64,000 nucleotides of DNA. Origin: Pseudolactococcus raffinolactis NBRC 100932 (GTDB taxonomy: Bacteria > Bacillota > Bacilli > Lactobacillales > Streptococcaceae). The stretch lies in NCBI RefSeq assembly GCF_001591765.1, contig NZ_BCVN01000001.1, positions 62,001 through 126,000 of the forward strand, given 5' to 3'. The notes beneath the pieces are model-generated. The model was not told the DNA's origin. It ran no database searches and was given only the letters and a program-made list of their open reading frames with translations. Shown here piece after piece: positions 8,793 to 18,650 of this stretch. The position numbers and the translations under genes are program-made. Each line of letters starts with the position of its first letter. The first letter of the stretch is position 1.

Positions 8793-9104
8793 ATGACTTA
8801 TGCAATCGTAAAAACTGGCGGGAAACAAGTCAAAGTTGAAGTGGGACAAGCAATCTACGTTGAGAAATTGGACGTTGAAGCTGGCGCTACTGTAACTTTT
8901 GACGAAGTTGTACTTGTTGGCGGTGAAAAAACTGTGATTGGGGCACCATTCGTATCTGGTGCAACTGTTGTCGCAGAAGTTGAGAAACAAGGTAAACAAA
9001 AGAAAGTTGTTACTTTCAAATACAAACCTAAAAAACACTCACACCGTAAACAAGGTCACCGTCAACCGTATACAAAAGTTATCATCAAAGAAATCAACGC
9101 TTAA
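8793..9104 (+). CDS. rplU: 50S ribosomal protein L21
   Basis: A 103-residue protein starting [19 protein letters not shown], with the basic C-terminal block [20 protein letters not shown] that contacts 23S rRNA. Sequence and length are standard for bacterial L21. It has a strong AAGGAGG ribosome site and is first in the conserved rplU-prp-rpmA operon. Confidence 0.98.
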   Translation: MTYAIVKTGGKQVKVEVGQAIYVEKLDVEAGATVTFDEVVLVGGEKTVIGAPFVSGATVVAEVEKQGKQKKVVTFKYKPKKHSHRKQGHRQPYTKVIIKEINA

Positions 9105-9121
9105 TCGCGATATTTGATCAG

Positions 9122-9454
9122 ATGATTAACATCAAGTTTAGTCGAAAAGATGACCAGATTACACGTTTTGTGATCACAGGACATGCCTTTAATGGCAAAA
9201 TGGCGCACGACATAGTTTGTGCTGGCGTTTCAAGTCTTGCGATTACAACGGTGAATTCCCTAGAGACAATCGCTCACTTTCAACCCTTGGTTGAAGTGGA
9301 TGAAGTCGAAGGTGGTTTTCTCGATTGTGAAATCTTGTCAGATTTATCCGACAAACAAGCTGAAATTGCTCAAATATTATTACGCAACTTTGAAAATGGT
9401 GTTAACGCCATTGCCCAAGAAGCAGAATATAGCAGTTTCATCAAAGTTACCTAA
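9122..9454 (+). CDS. prp: Ribosomal-processing cysteine protease Prp
   Basis: A 110-residue YsxB-family protease. Catalytic His and Cys are visible in GHAFNGKMAHDIVCAGVSSLA. Prp removes the N-terminal extension of ribosomal protein L27 in Bacillota, and the L27 encoded next carries exactly such an extension. No clear Shine-Dalgarno precedes the ATG, so translation is probably coupled to rplU, which ends 17 bases earlier. Its position between L21 and L27 genes is the family hallmark. Confidence 0.95.
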   Translation: MINIKFSRKDDQITRFVITGHAFNGKMAHDIVCAGVSSLAITTVNSLETIAHFQPLVEVDEVEGGFLDCEILSDLSDKQAEIAQILLRNFENGVNAIAQEAEYSSFIKVT

Positions 9455-9472
9455 AGGTATCTATCAAGTGAA

Positions 9473-9585
9473 TTGTTTTGGTTAGATTTTGAAACCATAA
9501 GTACGAAAATCGGTCGTTCAAAAAACGAACGACTTAATAAACGATTTCCTAGCTTATGGTTCAAAATCTAAGCGAATCAAAACAA
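9473..9585 (+). repeat. Large nested hairpin between prp and rpmA
   Basis: Outer arms 9473-9501 and 9553-9585 pair over about 28 bases (left contains TTAGATTTTGAAACCATAAG, right contains CTTATGGTTCAAAATCTAA). Inside is a second stem GTCGTTC (9513-9519) / GAACGAC (9527-9533) with an A-rich loop. No T-run follows, so it is not a simple terminator; it may be a processing or regulatory element of the L27 mRNA or a small inserted palindromic element. Confidence 0.6.
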
Positions 9586-9617
9586 TATCCTACATTAAAT
9601 CAAGGAGGAAAAACCCT

Positions 9618-9908
9618 ATGTTGAAAATGAATCTATCGTTGTTCGCCCACAAAAAAGGTGGTGGTTCAACTTCCAATGGTCGTGATTCACAATCTAAACG
9701 TCTTGGCTCTAAAGCTGCTGATGGACAAACTGTGACTGGCGGATCAATCCTTTACCGTCAACGCGGTACTAAAATCCATCCAGGCGAAAACGTTGGCCGT
9801 GGTGGTGACGATACACTTTTCGCTAAAATCGAAGGCGTTGTAAAATTCGAACGTTTCGGTCGCGACAAGAAAAAAGTATCTGTTTACCCAGTTGCTAAAA
9901 AAGCTTAA
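9618..9908 (+). CDS. rpmA: 50S ribosomal protein L27
   Basis: A 96-residue L27 with the conserved [20 protein letters not shown]. It begins with the Bacillota-type extension [10 protein letters not shown], whose processing site lies between FA and HKK; Prp, encoded just upstream, is the protease that removes it. Ribosome site AAGGAGG. It is separated from prp by a large hairpin and ends at a terminator. Confidence 0.98.
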   Translation: MLKMNLSLFAHKKGGGSTSNGRDSQSKRLGSKAADGQTVTGGSILYRQRGTKIHPGENVGRGGDDTLFAKIEGVVKFERFGRDKKKVSVYPVAKKA

Positions 9909-9923
9909 TCTAGCTTAAAAATG

Positions 9924-9956
9924 AAAACTTTCGACTTTAGGGTTGAAAGTTTTTTC
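9924..9956 (+). terminator. rplU-prp-rpmA operon terminator
   Basis: Hairpin with arms AAAACTTTC and GAAAGTTTT followed by a T-run, 16 bases after rpmA. Confidence 0.8.
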
Positions 9957-9996
9957 ATGTGACCAGGGTGTGAATGCCCAAGAAATGAGGAAAATG

Positions 9997-11229
9997 ATGA
10001 CAGAAAATAAGATGGTAGCACGCTTTTTGCGTTACGTCAAAATTAATACGCGCTCTGATGAAACAAGTACAACAGTTCCAACGACACAATCACAAGTTGC
10101 GTTTACAGCCATGTTGGCGGATGAAATGCGTGAAATCGGTTTAGAAAATGTCCACTATTTAGAAAGCAATGGCTATGTTATCGGGACAATTCCAGCGACG
10201 ACGGCTAAGCCAGTCCGTAAAATGGGTTTGATTGCGCACGTGGACACAGCTGACTTTAACGCAGATGGGATTAATCCACAAATCATCGAAAACTATGATG
10301 GTAACCCAATCCAACTTGGGACAAGCGGTTATGCACTGGACGCCAAAGACTTCCCTAATCTAGCTAACTACAAAGGTCAAACCTTGATCACAACAGACGG
10401 TACAACCTTGCTTGGGGCTGATGATAAGGCAGGTATTGCTGAGATCATGACAGCGGCTGATTTCTTGATTCAACATCCTGAGATTGAACATGGTGAAATC
10501 AGAGTTGGCTTTGGACCAGATGAAGAAATCGGAACAGGTGCTGATTTATTTGACGTCGCTGATTTCGATGTTGACTTTGCCTACACGATTGATGGTGGCC
10601 CGTTAGGCGAACTAGAATACGAAACCTTCAATGCTGCTTCAGCCGTGATTACAATCGCTGGTCGTAATGTTCACCCAGGAACAGCGAAAAATCAAATGAT
10701 TAACGCCCTTCAACTGGCCAATGACTACCACAATCAATTGCCAGAATCAGCACGTCCTGAGTTGACTGATGGCCGTCAAGGTTTCTATCACTTGGCAAGT
10801 TTGACTGGTTCGCCAGAAACTGCGACGCTGACTTACATCATTCGCGACCATGATCGGACGACTTTCGAGCAAATGAAATCAGACCTTCTAGCAATTGCTG
10901 AAAAAATGAATGCGACTTATGATGAAGACCGTGTCAATGTTGTCTTGAAAAATCAATATTACAACATGGCTGAAGTGATCGAAAAAGATATGTCTATCGT
11001 GACACTTGCTGAAACAGCGATGACAAACCTAGGGATTACACCGAAAATCGAACCTGTTCGTGGTGGGACAGATGGCTCTAAAATTTCATTCATGGGTATT
11101 CCAACGCCGAATATTTTTGCGGGTGGTGAAAATATGCACGGTCGGTTTGAGTTCGTGAGCGTGCAGACAATGGAAGCAGCTGTTGCTACCATCATTGAGA
11201 TTGCGAAATTAAACAGCTCACAAGCTTAA
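9997..11229 (+). CDS. pepT: Peptidase T (tripeptide aminopeptidase)
   Basis: M20-family metallopeptidase of about 410 residues. Metal-site motifs are visible: [24 protein letters not shown], the catalytic [12 protein letters not shown] and, at the C-terminus, [23 protein letters not shown]. It releases the N-terminal residue from tripeptides in the cytosol, complementing PepN in peptide use. Start chosen at the ATG preceded by GAGG six bases upstream; the open frame extends further 5' but without family homology. It shares a bidirectional terminator with the convergent stress gene. Confidence 0.96.
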   Translation: MTENKMVARFLRYVKINTRSDETSTTVPTTQSQVAFTAMLADEMREIGLENVHYLESNGYVIGTIPATTAKPVRKMGLIAHVDTADFNADGINPQIIENYDGNPIQLGTSGYALDAKDFPNLANYKGQTLITTDGTTLLGADDKAGIAEIMTAADFLIQHPEIEHGEIRVGFGPDEEIGTGADLFDVADFDVDFAYTIDGGPLGELEYETFNAASAVITIAGRNVHPGTAKNQMINALQLANDYHNQLPESARPELTDGRQGFYHLASLTGSPETATLTYIIRDHDRTTFEQMKSDLLAIAEKMNATYDEDRVNVVLKNQYYNMAEVIEKDMSIVTLAETAMTNLGITPKIEPVRGGTDGSKISFMGIPTPNIFAGGENMHGRFEFVSVQTMEAAVATIIEIAKLNSSQA

Positions 11230-11257
11230 GCCTGAGCATTTAAGCCAAGATATCAAA

Positions 11258-11292
11258 AAATCAGAACTCTTTCTTGAGTTCTGATTTCATTT
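11258..11292. terminator. Bidirectional terminator between pepT and uspA
   Basis: Arms AAATCAGAACTC and GAGTTCTGATTT, with A and T runs on both sides, so it can serve both convergent genes. Confidence 0.8.
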
Positions 11293-11727
11293 TTAACGGA
11301 CAACGAGGATGTCGCATTTGGCGTGGGTAACGATGTATTGAGCGACTGAACCAATGAAGAGGCGTTCGATATAGCTCAGACCTGTCGCACCGATCATGAT
11401 CAAATCAACATTTTCTTCTTTAGGAACTGTCGTTGCCATCATGACTTTAGGAGAGCCAAATTCGACCCGTGTTTTAACTTTAGTGATACCTGCTTTTTTG
11501 GCTTCTTCAGCGAAGTCGGAGATGAGTTGTTCAGCCCCTTTTTTAGTATCTTCAGCAACCATAGTATCATAGGTTGAGATGCTTTGAAAGGCACGTAAGT
11601 CGATGATGTTGACGAGTAGAAGTTCTGCGTCATTTCGTCGTGCGACAGCTACTGCTCGGTCAAAAGCATTAGCAGATTCAACGGAGCCATCAATCCCCAC
11701 CATAATTTTCGTATATTCTTGTAGCAT
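11293..11727 (-). CDS. Universal stress protein, UspA family
   Basis: A 144-residue UspA-fold protein beginning MLQEYTKIMVGIDGS. The C-terminal GATGLSYIERLFIGSVAQYI fits the ATP-binding motif GxxGx9GS, so it should belong to the nucleotide-binding branch. I took the ATG with GGAGG nine bases upstream rather than the longer open frame. Family members respond to stress and growth arrest; the precise role is unknown. Monocistronic, convergent with pepT. Confidence 0.93.
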   Translation of the reverse strand: MLQEYTKIMVGIDGSVESANAFDRAVAVARRNDAELLLVNIIDLRAFQSISTYDTMVAEDTKKGAEQLISDFAEEAKKAGITKVKTRVEFGSPKVMMATTVPKEENVDLIMIGATGLSYIERLFIGSVAQYIVTHAKCDILVVR

Positions 11728-11913
11728 AACTTTTTCCTCCACTTTTTCTGCTCTGAGGTGTGCGGACACAGTTGAGAATGTGTTCGTGCTAACCCTTTAG
11801 ATTAATAATAGGGTAGAGACTAGTCATACCCTCTACTTTTATTATATGCTCATTTGATAGAAAAGTAAAAGAATAACTAGTCGTTGAAAACTGATTAGCT
11901 ACTGGTCCTGTCG

Positions 11914-11943
11914 TTGGCGTGTGTCTCCCTTTTATGCTATAAT
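11914..11943 (+). promoter_or_regulatory. Extended -10 promoter
   Basis: TTGGCG (11914-11919) and TATAAT (11938-11943) with a TG one base before the -10, spacer 18; drives the small gene at 11977. Confidence 0.6.
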
Positions 11944-11976
11944 AAGCCATATCAATCAATCATATGGAGAGAAGAA

Positions 11977-12273
11977 ATGAAAAAGTTGTCTGATGATGAA
12001 TTCGAACAAAGAATTCAACATATGCGCGAGCTTTATCTAGAAAATCATGATAAAAGTGAATTAAAGACTGCTATGGCAGCCAAACTATCATTTTTAGATC
12101 GCTTTCGCAGTCGGGATAATCAAAAAGCACGGTTGCGGCGACAATTATCAGAATTAGAAATTAAACGATGTCGGGCGACTTTGGATAAAAAATCCGCCCA
12201 AAAATTTGATCAAAAGTTAGCCATGAAAAAGGCCTTGTTCAAAAAATTATTGGACGAGAGAGATGATGACTAA
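11977..12273 (+). CDS. Hypothetical basic helical protein
   Basis: A 98-residue hydrophilic, strongly charged protein with no transmembrane segment, predicted from its composition to be mostly helical (runs such as FRSRDNQKARLRRQLSELEIKRCR and a Lys-rich second half). I do not recognise the family. The ATG has GGAGAG upstream and its own extended -10 promoter. A longer in-frame start upstream lies within the promoter and is rejected. It precedes the antiporter gene by about 140 bases and may be independent of it. Confidence 0.6.
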   Translation: MKKLSDDEFEQRIQHMRELYLENHDKSELKTAMAAKLSFLDRFRSRDNQKARLRRQLSELEIKRCRATLDKKSAQKFDQKLAMKKALFKKLLDERDDD

Positions 12274-12410
12274 GGCGATCTTTTAAAGTGTTGCTAAAGC
12301 CATACATTAAGATGAGTTATAGTCGTTATAAACATTGATAAGATGTTTAGGTCAGCAAATGAGCAAGAGCGCTCATGTGAAGATAGAGAATGAAAGGAGA
12401 GCATACACGG

Positions 12411-14462
12411 GTGATTCATACGGTATTTTATGTCATCATATTTTTTGTGGCTTTAATTGTTTCCAATGTCATCAATAAGGTCTTTCCTAAACTTCCGCTT
12501 CCCTTAATTCAAGTTGTCTTTGGCTTAATTCTAGGTATGCTAGGGGCGGGAGATGTCCTGCGACTTAATTCGGAGCTTTTTCTGGCTTTTATCATTGGTC
12601 CCCTTTTATTTCGGGAAGGGGAAGAAGCAGATGTCAAAGGGATTATTAAACACGGTCGCACGGTGACCTTGCTAGTCTTTCCGGTTGTCTTTTTGACGAC
12701 TTTTATCGTCGGGATAATCAGTCATAACTTTTACGCAGCAATTCCTCTGACAGCCTGTTTTGCCCTTGGTGCCAGTTTGGGACCTACGGATGCTGTGGCG
12801 GTTAGTTCCTTATCTGAGCGGTTCGATTTTCCCAAGCGCATTATTGCCGTCTTAAAAGGAGAAGGGCTTTTCAATGACGCTTCTGGTATCATCGCTTTTC
12901 AATTTGCCATATTAGCGTTGACCACAGGGGAGTTTTCTCTTGGGAAAGCCGTTGGCAGTTTGGCTTTGTCTGCCATTGGTGGTGCGCTAGTCGGTTTTCT
13001 AGTAGCTTGGTTGAATCGAACTGTTCTAACTCTGATGGAAGACGTTGCTGCACAGGATGTCACAGGCTATCTCATGTTAGAGATTATGCTGCCCTTACTG
13101 GCTTTTTTCCTGGCAGAAGAATTTCATGTTTCAGGGATTATTGCTGTTGTTGTCGCAGGTGTCATGCAGGCGAGTGGCTTCAAGAAAATTACTCTGTTTG
13201 ATGCTCAGGTTGAAAGTGTTTCAAAAACGGTTTGGGATGCTGTGACTTTTATCTTGAATTCCATCGTCTTCTTATTCTTGGGGATAGAATTGCAACAAAT
13301 CGTGACCCCCATCATCAGCAATGCTTACTATGATAATTTCCGTCTATTATTCACGGTTTTAGTTTTAACGGCAACCCTGTTTATTTTACGCTATGTCATT
13401 TTGAGTGTCTACTATGCGGTCATTGCTAAAAAACGTCGTCAGAAGTTTTCGCGTTATGTTGATGATATTTTGCTCCTGACTTTTTCAGGTGTTAAAGGAA
13501 CTGTTTCCGTTGCGACGATTTTACTCTTGCCAGAAGCAGTTGCTCAGAAGTATTCTTTGCTGATTTTTCTTGCGGCGTCTGTAACAGTTACTAGTTTCTT
13601 AACGGGGATTTTGGTCTTACCGATCATTGCACCTAAAAAAGAAGAAAAAGTTGATAATGTTGCTAAGATTGCTATTTTGACAAGTGTCGTTGAAAAGCTT
13701 GAGCAAGAATCAGAAAAAGGACGCAATAAACTTGGCTATATCGCAACGATTGATAATTACCAAGCAAGAATTAGAAAATTGATTATTAATCAAGAATCAG
13801 CAACAATGACCGCTGAATTTAATGATCTTCAGCTCCTGATTCTTCGACTTGAAAATGAAGGCTTGGAAAATGCTTTTCGAAATAATGAGATCACGATTAA
13901 AACGTATCGGATTTACCAACGGTATTTGAAAGAGCTAGAACGCTCGATTGTTCATAGATTTGTTTCCAGTTTAGCCTTTGCCATCGCTATTTTCCTACGA
14001 GCGATTCGCTTGGTCTTGAGTAATATTTTACATACTAATATTCATTTTAATCGAAATCGAAAAAATATCCAAAAATTGGTTGGCGATTCAAAAACTGAAA
14101 TTCGTGACCTCTATTTCAATAATACAAGTCTCATTTTGGATGCCTTAGAGAGTCTCGAAGGGGTCTATAATGCTGACTTGATTAATTATCTACAGTCAGA
14201 ACGCCTGCGCGCGTCAGAGCAGGTGGCAAGTGGTGGCTTCATCACCCGAATCATCACCAAAGCACGACCTAATAATTTGGATGAAATGATGCGAGGCTAT
14301 TATTTAGAGCGCAAATTCATCTTTGAATATGAAGCACAGGGCCTACTTACAGCACGAGAAGCCCAAGTCATGCGAAAAAATGTGAATGCTCTGGAAAACT
14401 ATTCCATGAACGACAATCACTCCAACTTACTCTATGATTTCCTAGAGTATAGACCTAAATAA
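12411..14462 (+). CDS. Cation:proton antiporter, NhaP/CPA1 family
   Basis: A protein of about 683 residues with 12 or so transmembrane helices in the first 420 residues and a long cytoplasmic C-terminal domain. The GASLGPTDAVAVSSLSERF and KGEGLFNDASGIIAFQFA motifs are the ion-binding regions of CPA1 Na+/H+ exchangers. It exports Na+ or another monovalent cation in exchange for H+. Start chosen at GTG 12411, ten bases after AAGGAG; an ATG at 12390 has no ribosome site. The long C-terminal tail is typical of streptococcal members. Confidence 0.9.
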   Translation: MIHTVFYVIIFFVALIVSNVINKVFPKLPLPLIQVVFGLILGMLGAGDVLRLNSELFLAFIIGPLLFREGEEADVKGIIKHGRTVTLLVFPVVFLTTFIVGIISHNFYAAIPLTACFALGASLGPTDAVAVSSLSERFDFPKRIIAVLKGEGLFNDASGIIAFQFAILALTTGEFSLGKAVGSLALSAIGGALVGFLVAWLNRTVLTLMEDVAAQDVTGYLMLEIMLPLLAFFLAEEFHVSGIIAVVVAGVMQASGFKKITLFDAQVESVSKTVWDAVTFILNSIVFLFLGIELQQIVTPIISNAYYDNFRLLFTVLVLTATLFILRYVILSVYYAVIAKKRRQKFSRYVDDILLLTFSGVKGTVSVATILLLPEAVAQKYSLLIFLAASVTVTSFLTGILVLPIIAPKKEEKVDNVAKIAILTSVVEKLEQESEKGRNKLGYIATIDNYQARIRKLIINQESATMTAEFNDLQLLILRLENEGLENAFRNNEITIKTYRIYQRYLKELERSIVHRFVSSLAFAIAIFLRAIRLVLSNILHTNIHFNRNRKNIQKLVGDSKTEIRDLYFNNTSLILDALESLEGVYNADLINYLQSERLRASEQVASGGFITRIITKARPNNLDEMMRGYYLERKFIFEYEAQGLLTAREAQVMRKNVNALENYSMNDNHSNLLYDFLEYRPK

Positions 14463-14511
14463 AAACTGCGAACTCGCAGTTATTTTCAAGTTCAAAATAA
14501 AAGGAAGAAAC

Positions 14512-15654
14512 ATGATCTATTTCGATAATTCAGCGACAACGGCAATCGATCCCGCAGTCCTGAAAACCTATACAGACGTTGCCACTAAAATCATGGGCAA
14601 TCCGTCTAGTCTACATAATCTGGGAACAGTCGCTGGGCGAATGCTAGAGGCTTCTCGCAAGCAAATCGCCGACTTACTCGGCAAAGCAACATCGGAAATT
14701 TACTTTACCTCAGGTGGTACAGAGGGAGATAACTGGATTTTAAAAGGCGTGGCATTTGAAAAGCGCATCTATGGGAACCACATTATTGTCTCAAGCGTCG
14801 AGCATCCTGCGGTCAAAGCATCAGCTGAGTGGTTAGCGACACAAGGCTTTGAGGTAGACTTCGCCCCTGTTGATCACAATGGCTTTGTCAAACTAGATGC
14901 GCTCGCAGCTTTAATCAAAAAAGAAACGATTTTGGTCTCAGTTATGGCTGTCAATAATGAGATTGGTACCATTGAGCCAATCCGCCAGATTGGTGAGTTG
15001 CTAGCAGACAAACCAACGATTTCATTTCATGTGGACGCAGTTCAAGCTGTTGGTAAACTAGACATCCGTGAATTTTTACCAGAAAGGGTCGACTTTGCGA
15101 CCTTTTCAGCTCACAAGTTTCATGGGCCACGCGGTGTTGGCTTTGTCTACATCAAAAAAGGCAAGAAACTGCAACCTTTGTTAACAGGTGGCGGTCAGGA
15201 AACAAATCAGCGCTCCACGACTGAGAATGTCGCAGGTATTGCGGCGACAGCCAAGGCATTGCGGATGGTACTGAGTGATTCAGAAGCTAAACTTGTCAAA
15301 TTAGCAGCCATGAAAGAAGTCTTGCTGACAGCACTCGCTGATTATTCGGATGTTGTCGTCTTTAGTCAACGCGATGATTCCGTCCCTAATATTATCACCT
15401 TCGGACTCAAAGGTGTCCGTGGTGAGGTCTTGGTGCATGGGTTTGAAGCGCATGAGATTTACATCTCAACGACAAGCGCCTGCTCGTCTAAGGCGGGACT
15501 AGCATCAAGTACCCTTACGGCAATGCATGTGTCACCTAAACTTGCGACATCTGCTGTCCGCATTTCCCTAGACGAGTCGAATAATATGGCGGAAATCGAG
15601 CAATTTTTGACGATTTTTAAGCAACTCCATGCTAAGTTTCAAAAAATACAATAA
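14512..15654 (+). CDS. Cysteine desulfurase, NifS/IscS family
   Basis: A 380-residue PLP enzyme beginning MIYFDNSATT. The PLP lysine is in ATFSAHKFHGPRGVGF, and the catalytic cysteine lies in the loop TTSACSSKAG. It takes sulfur from cysteine. It is immediately followed by thiI, with only about 57 bases between, the arrangement in which a dedicated desulfurase supplies sulfur for 4-thiouridine in tRNA. AAGGAAG ribosome site before the ATG. Confidence 0.95.
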   Translation: MIYFDNSATTAIDPAVLKTYTDVATKIMGNPSSLHNLGTVAGRMLEASRKQIADLLGKATSEIYFTSGGTEGDNWILKGVAFEKRIYGNHIIVSSVEHPAVKASAEWLATQGFEVDFAPVDHNGFVKLDALAALIKKETILVSVMAVNNEIGTIEPIRQIGELLADKPTISFHVDAVQAVGKLDIREFLPERVDFATFSAHKFHGPRGVGFVYIKKGKKLQPLLTGGGQETNQRSTTENVAGIAATAKALRMVLSDSEAKLVKLAAMKEVLLTALADYSDVVVFSQRDDSVPNIITFGLKGVRGEVLVHGFEAHEIYISTTSACSSKAGLASSTLTAMHVSPKLATSAVRISLDESNNMAEIEQFLTIFKQLHAKFQKIQ

Positions 15655-15711
15655 AATGAGAGATATTTTTCGCCTACATTCAGGCGAGAGAGTTTTAGAT
15701 AGAAAGTGATC

Positions 15712-16935
15712 ATGACAAATTTAAATTATTCAGAAATTATGGTTCGCTATGGCGAGCTATCAACCAAGGGCAAGAATCGGATGCGCTTTATCGGCCGTTT
15801 GGCTAAAAATATTCGAGAAGTTTTGACAGAATTTCCGACGATTTCAGTTAAGGCTGAGCGAGATCGGGCACATATTTTCTTAAACGGAGCAGAATATGGG
15901 CCCTTGGCTGAGAAGTTGGTCAAGGTTTTTGGGATTCAAAACTTTTCACCTGCCATTAAAGTAGACAAAAATATGCCAGCGATTGAGGCAGCAGTCGCAA
16001 CCTTGATGAAAAATGTTTATCAAGAAGGCATGACTTTTAAAATCACAACCAAGCGCTCTGACCATGACTTCGAGTTAGATAGTACAGAGTTAAATCGTGA
16101 GTTGGGGCACACTGTGATTATGGCGGTACCACACGCCAAAGTACAGATGAAAAAGCCTGATATTGATCTACGTGTTGAAATCCGACCTGACTTTGCTTAC
16201 CTGAGCTATGAAATGATTAAAGGTGCTGGTGGCTTGCCTGTTGGGACTGCTGGTAAAGGCATGCTGATGCTGTCTGGCGGGATTGATTCGCCTGTTGCGG
16301 GTTATCTTGCGTTAAAACGTGGCGTTGAAATCGAAGCGGTCCATTTTGCCAGCCCACCTTATACTAGTCCTGGTGCGCTTCAAAAAGCCAAGGACCTTGC
16401 CAGTAAATTAACTGTTTTTGGTGGCGATATTCAATTTATCGAAGTGCCATTTACTGAAATTCAAGAAGAAATCAAAGAAAAAGTACCCATGCCATATTTG
16501 ATGACGGTAACGCGTCGTTTCATGATGCGTGTCGTCGATGAAATTCGCGCGCGTCGTCATGGGCAGGTTATCATCAACGGTGAGAGCCTAGGGCAAGTAG
16601 CTAGTCAAACACTGGGCTCAATGACAGCTATCAATGCAGTTACAACGACACCCGTCATTCGACCAGTTGTAACCATGGATAAACTTGAAATTATCGAATT
16701 GGCTGAGAAGATTGATACCTTCAATATTTCTATTCAACCCTTTGAAGATTGTTGTACGATTTTTGCACCGCCACAACCTAAAACGAAACCAAAACTTGAA
16801 AATGCTGAAAAATTTGAAGCACGTATGGATATTAACAACCTAGTAAAACGAGCAGTTGATGGGATCATGGTTAGTCAAATTACTGGGGAAATGCAAGTGG
16901 ATGCACTCGAAGCAGCCATTCAAGATTTGTTATAG
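15712..16935 (+). CDS. thiI: tRNA 4-thiouridine synthase ThiI
   Basis: About 407 residues with an N-terminal ferredoxin-like/THUMP region (to about residue 165) and a PP-loop ATPase domain with the signature [17 protein letters not shown]. It adenylates U8 of tRNA and transfers sulfur received from the desulfurase upstream. There is no rhodanese extension, as in other Bacillota. Start at ATG 15712; a GTG two codons earlier is in the same frame. Co-transcribed with the desulfurase. Confidence 0.96.
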   Translation: MTNLNYSEIMVRYGELSTKGKNRMRFIGRLAKNIREVLTEFPTISVKAERDRAHIFLNGAEYGPLAEKLVKVFGIQNFSPAIKVDKNMPAIEAAVATLMKNVYQEGMTFKITTKRSDHDFELDSTELNRELGHTVIMAVPHAKVQMKKPDIDLRVEIRPDFAYLSYEMIKGAGGLPVGTAGKGMLMLSGGIDSPVAGYLALKRGVEIEAVHFASPPYTSPGALQKAKDLASKLTVFGGDIQFIEVPFTEIQEEIKEKVPMPYLMTVTRRFMMRVVDEIRARRHGQVIINGESLGQVASQTLGSMTAINAVTTTPVIRPVVTMDKLEIIELAEKIDTFNISIQPFEDCCTIFAPPQPKTKPKLENAEKFEARMDINNLVKRAVDGIMVSQITGEMQVDALEAAIQDLL

Positions 16936-16953
16936 AAAAAAGGGAAGTTAGTC

Positions 16954-18363
16954 ATGTTTAGTAAAGAAAAATTTCCAGGGCTATTAGCGCTTGGTATTTT
17001 CACGTTTATGTCCACCTTAGATGGGTCGATTGTTAACATTGCACTGCCAAGTATGGCAAGAGAAATGCACCTTGATATGGGGCAAGTGACCTGGTCAGTA
17101 ACCATTTATCTGGTCGTCATCTCAGGCTTGATTTTGCTGTTTGGCCGGCTTGGTGATTTGATTGGGAAGACGAAAATCTTCAATTATGGTAGCCTGCTCT
17201 TCACATTTGGTTCGCTACTTGCGGGGATTAATTTGGGCTTGCATTTTCTACTATTTGCAAGAATTATCCAGGCGATTGGTGCGTCGATGACCATGTCCAA
17301 TAGTTTTGGAATCACAAGCCAGCTCTTTGAACCAGCGCTTCGAGCGAGAGCCATGAGTATTATGTCAATGTTCGTCAGCTTGGGCTCAATTGCTGGACCA
17401 GCGATTGGTGGTTTTATTCTGCAAATTGCAAGTTGGTCTTATATTTTTTGGATTAATGTGCCACTGGGCATCATTGCTTATTTGGTCGGTCGTAAAGCCC
17501 TACCGGAAGACGAGGGCTCAGGTAGTGTGAAAGATGCGGATTTGTTAGGCGCAACGCAGATGTTTCTGACAATCGTGGCCTTTTTCATCGCAGTCAGTCT
17601 GGGACAAGCTCAAGGTTTCATGACCGTACCAGTTATCTTAAGTTTTGTGGCCATGGTCGCCCTCTTTATCTGGTTTATTCACACAGAAAAAACGGTTGGA
17701 AAACCTTTGCTCAACCTCAATATTTTCAGCAGCAAGCTCTTTAGCATGAGTGTTTTGACCAGCATGACCATGTTTACAGCAGGTAGCTTTGTCAACATCC
17801 TTATGCCTTTCTATCTCCAAGATTACCGTGGAGCTGCTGCAGGTTTTGCAGGGATGGTCATGATGGCCTATCCAGTCGGCATGTTCATTTTCAGCCCAAT
17901 CGCAGGGATCTTATCGGATAAATTTGACAAGGAAATCATTACATTTTTTGCCATCTCAGGTGTTTTGATCGTACAGCTCGGCTACCTCATGGTTGGTTCA
18001 GTTACAGCATTGCCAGTTGTGATGTTGATTCTCTTCATCCACGGGGGCAGCGTCGGATTTTTCCAAAGTCCTAACAACGCTTTAGTCATGTCCACGGTGG
18101 AGACGAAATATCTGGGGATTGCTGGATCAGTTAACGCCTTGGGACGAAACCTCGGCTTTGTATTAGGGACAACTCTAGCGACAACGGTTTTATTTGTCGC
18201 CATGTCAGGACAGATCGGACACCGCGTGTCTGGTTACGTTAAGTCACAACCAGAAGTCTTCTTGCATGGCATGCACGTGGCTTTCTACGTTGCTCTAGCC
18301 CTAGTTATCTTTGCCTGGGGATTATCAAGCTATCGTTTACTCACACGAAAAAAATCTGCCTAA
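16954..18363 (+). CDS. MFS drug exporter, DHA2 (14-TM) family
   Basis: A 469-residue membrane protein with about 14 transmembrane segments. It has the DHA2 look: FTFMSTLDGSIVNIALPSM at the start (motif D1), then GRLGDLIGKTK (motif A) and the GSIAGPAIGGFI motif C of drug/H+ antiporters. Likely exports drugs or other amphipathic compounds. It starts 18 bases after thiI, so may be read through from that operon. Substrate unknown. Confidence 0.88.
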   Translation: MFSKEKFPGLLALGIFTFMSTLDGSIVNIALPSMAREMHLDMGQVTWSVTIYLVVISGLILLFGRLGDLIGKTKIFNYGSLLFTFGSLLAGINLGLHFLLFARIIQAIGASMTMSNSFGITSQLFEPALRARAMSIMSMFVSLGSIAGPAIGGFILQIASWSYIFWINVPLGIIAYLVGRKALPEDEGSGSVKDADLLGATQMFLTIVAFFIAVSLGQAQGFMTVPVILSFVAMVALFIWFIHTEKTVGKPLLNLNIFSSKLFSMSVLTSMTMFTAGSFVNILMPFYLQDYRGAAAGFAGMVMMAYPVGMFIFSPIAGILSDKFDKEIITFFAISGVLIVQLGYLMVGSVTALPVVMLILFIHGGSVGFFQSPNNALVMSTVETKYLGIAGSVNALGRNLGFVLGTTLATTVLFVAMSGQIGHRVSGYVKSQPEVFLHGMHVAFYVALALVIFAWGLSSYRLLTRKKSA

Positions 18364-18391
18364 CCCTTCAAAATTATTTTAGGTTAAATTC

Positions 18392-18419
18392 TTGACATAG
18401 TATGTTAATGTGGTAGAAT
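18392..18419 (+). promoter_or_regulatory. Promoter of the antisense RNA of the Fst-like module
   Basis: TTGACA (18392-18397) and TAGAAT (18414-18419), spacer 16. It directs a short transcript ending at the hairpin at 18463-18494. Confidence 0.7.
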
Positions 18420-18425
18420 AAAAGT

Positions 18426-18494
18426 AGTAAAATTCAAACAAATTTCACTGCAAGACCAAAAACCACCGAGAGTGTGATCTCGGTGGTTTTTTTT
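18426..18494 (+). ncRNA. Antitoxin RNA of an Fst-type type I TA module (predicted)
   Basis: A transcript of about 68 bases would run from the promoter to a strong hairpin (CCACCGAGA/TCTCGGTGG, then eight T's). The same hairpin, read on the other strand, ends in a T-run too and would terminate the convergent toxin mRNA. Size, convergence and a shared terminator match par/Fst loci. Confidence 0.65.
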
Positions 18495-18509
18495 CACTAG
18501 TGAAAATTT

Positions 18510-18650
18510 CTAGCGTGGGGCTTGTTCAGGATACGCTTTAATCGTCATCTTGCGCGTCAAGCCAACGTACACAAATAGTTGTGATAAGATATCAATCACT
18601 AAACCATCGGTAATCGGAATAACGATTAATTCAAACAAATATTGAATCAC
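18510..18650 (-). CDS. Fst-family small hydrophobic toxin (type I TA)
   Basis: A 46-residue peptide beginning MIQYLFELIVIPITDGLVID and ending in a charged tail (GLTRK, then PEQAPR). The hydrophobic core aligns by eye with Fst (pattern LVIAPIFVGLVLEMISR): an I-x-P-I turn, a G and a helix. Fst toxins insert in the membrane and are held in check by an antisense RNA encoded on the opposite strand, as here. GTG start with GGAGG eight bases upstream; a TTG two codons earlier is too close to the ribosome site. It is too short for standard gene finding. Confidence 0.65.
   Translation of the reverse strand: MIQYLFELIVIPITDGLVIDILSQLFVYVGLTRKMTIKAYPEQAPR

Noticed and set aside
16954-18363. The 14-TM MFS exporter as part of the Rgg peptide island
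   Set aside because: It lies directly behind thiI, its codon use resembles the housekeeping genes, and the Fst module separates it from the Rgg gene.
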